DNA of 6,341 nucleotides from Candidatus Peribacteraceae bacterium (GTDB lineage Bacteria > Patescibacteriota > Gracilibacteria > Peribacterales > Peribacteraceae), in NCBI GenBank assembly GCA_022843885.1, contig JALHMU010000049.1, positions 1 to 6,341 on the forward strand. Direction: 5' to 3'. Shown here in pieces: positions 5,535-6,341 of this stretch (positions are counted from its first letter, which is position 1; each line of letters begins with the position of its first letter). The notes beneath the pieces were generated by a model. It had not been told where the DNA came from, did no database searches, and worked only from the letters and a program-made list of their open reading frames with translations. A program made the translations under genes and the position numbers.

Positions 5535-6341
5535 CTACAACCCAAGCGCGGTTTTGAGTGCGAGGTATCCGGTATCCACCTCAACGAGCAGCTTCTCTGC
5601 CGCACCGCCTTGTCGGATCAAATCGCGAAGGGTCGAAAGTTTGTCGCCCTCTTTTTGAATCACGACGTCAACCGGGATCCCCATTCCCAACGCTGGGATG
5701 ATTCCGTGATAGCGTTCCGAGACAACATGTGCCGCGCTCGACAACATATCTTTCAATTCCTGGATCGTCCGCATCGGGAAAATGTCGGCTCCCGGAAATT
5801 CTGCTTGAAGTTCCTCCGCGAACATTTTTTCTTCCGGCGCATCTGGTTCCATGAGCACGATTGCCACTTTTAGATTTTGATGTTTTTGATGTACTTCGCG
5901 TGCAGCTTTTTTGAATGTTTCTCCAGAGTTTTTTCGTGGAATAAAAACGAGCACATCTTTTGTACGAACATCGGTTTTATACTGAGAAAATAGCCAAGTT
6001 ACAGGATCAAAAGTTTGTACAACTTTTGTGTACCCAAAATCCAAAACACGTGCTCGGCTTTTTTCATCTCGAACAGAGACAAACTGAGCCTTTTGGACGA
6101 CGGATCGCGTAAGATTTTCTCCTCGTTTCGTCTGAAACGGACCGATTCCTTGGAAGGCCAAAAAGACCGGTTTTCCAAAAAACCGTGCAATCGTGGCATG
6201 CCAACTCCACAAGTAACAGGCCAAAATGGATTCTGTATCTGTTAGCAAACTGCCACCACCAAATACCATCCCCTGACTCTGTCGAAGCACGCCAATTGTC
6301 CTCCACCAGGGTGTGAATAAGGAGCGTAGTCCTAGCGGAAA
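5535..6341 (-). CDS. Polysaccharide pyruvyltransferase family protein, CsaB/WcaK-like (5' end outside window)
   Basis: The frame is open to the right edge, so 268 residues of a longer protein are visible; GTG 6290 is an internal codon rather than a convincing start. Family motifs appear in the expected order, counting from the window edge: GGGSLL (28-33), GIGP (65-68), VRDEKS (90-95), DPV (112-114) and SERYHG (208-213), whose Arg and His match the conserved R-x-H of this family. In CsaB-type proteins GGGSL usually lies some 70-80 residues from the N-terminus, so about 40-60 residues are missing. The family transfers pyruvate from phosphoenolpyruvate to sugars. CsaB itself pyruvylates the cell-wall polysaccharide that anchors SLH-domain S-layer proteins, and other members modify exopolysaccharides. 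The substrate here cannot be told. Part of the gene (about 5881-6120) is near 39% GC by my count, below the roughly 50% seen in lepA. The stop is TAG, 29 bases before lepA, suggesting an operon. Confidence 0.85.
   Translation of the reverse strand, partial: FPLGLRSLFTPWWRTIGVLRQSQGMVFGGGSLLTDTESILACYLWSWHATIARFFGKPVFLAFQGIGPFQTKRGENLTRSVVQKAQFVSVRDEKSRARVLDFGYTKVVQTFDPVTWLFSQYKTDVRTKDVLVFIPRKNSGETFKKAAREVHQKHQNLKVAIVLMEPDAPEEKMFAEELQAEFPGADIFPMRTIQELKDMLSSAAHVVSERYHGIIPALGMGIPVDVVIQKEGDKLSTLRDLIRQGGAAEKLLVEVDTGYLALKTALGL

Noticed and set aside
5272..5873. Two overlapping + strand frames (128 and 114 codons) across the lepA-pyruvyltransferase junction
   Set aside because: Both are antisense to conserved motifs of LepA and the pyruvyltransferase, and neither translation looks like a known protein.
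6008..6028. Inverted repeat CAAAAGTT / AACTTTTG with a 5-base loop
   Set aside because: Perfect 8-bp arms with short loops are expected roughly once in a window of this size, and this one lies mid-gene in an AT-rich segment.
6288..6290. GTG 6290 as the start of the pyruvyltransferase gene
   Set aside because: The frame stays open to the window edge with plausible family-like sequence, and GGGSLL would lie only 11 residues from this start, far too near the N-terminus for the family.
1..6341. Absence of TGA among the six visible stops (five TAA, one TAG), hinting at a UGA-recoded genome
   Set aside because: None of the long frames contains an in-frame TGA despite many glycines, so recoding to Gly is not supported; six stops are too few to be meaningful.
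1..6341. CRISPR arrays, tRNA or rRNA genes, insertion sequences, attachment sites
   Set aside because: I saw no regularly spaced direct repeats, no tRNA-like cloverleaf or rRNA segment, and no transposase or integrase motifs; nearly all bases lie in the genes described.

Overview
The window looks like an ordinary chromosomal segment from a bacterium of the Candidate Phyla Radiation (Patescibacteria), most likely a Peregrinibacteria/Peribacteria-like lineage. That placement is inferred from protein character: a secG-linked, membrane-anchored peptide-binding protein with an inserted Ig-like domain, a CPR-style pyruvyltransferase relative, small genes with little Shine-Dalgarno signal, and roughly 50% GC in the lines I counted. 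It cannot be confirmed without a database search. The standard genetic code fits: no long frame contains an in-frame TGA, so the UGA=Gly code of Gracilibacteria is unlikely. A full-length ribosomal protein L9 is present, a protein some CPR groups are reported to lack.

Layout on the + strand: (1) the last 34 codons of secG (1-107); (2) 25 bases later a large family-5 extracellular solute-binding protein (133-2343) with an N-terminal membrane anchor; (3) a 132-base gap carrying a consensus TATAAT box; (4) rplI for ribosomal protein bL9 (2476-2922); (5) a short gap with a probable extended -10 box; (6) an unrecognised helical, charged protein of about 216-226 residues (2997-3677). On the - strand, read from the right edge inward: (7) the 3' part of a polysaccharide pyruvyltransferase (CsaB/WcaK-like) gene whose start lies beyond the window (5535-6341), then (8) lepA, encoding translation factor EF4 (3679-5505). 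The two gene blocks converge tail to tail with one base between their stop codons.

Functionally the window mixes protein export and the cell envelope (SecG, solute-binding protein, pyruvyltransferase) with translation (bL9, LepA). Nothing indicates a mobile element, phage, CRISPR array, tRNA or rRNA. The points most worth following up are the Ig-like insertion and cysteine-free anchoring of the solute-binding protein, the unrecognised protein beside rplI, the -10-like boxes placed very close to start codons, the short inverted repeats at gene ends, and a local drop in GC inside the pyruvyltransferase gene. I see no strong case for a wholly new multi-gene system here.
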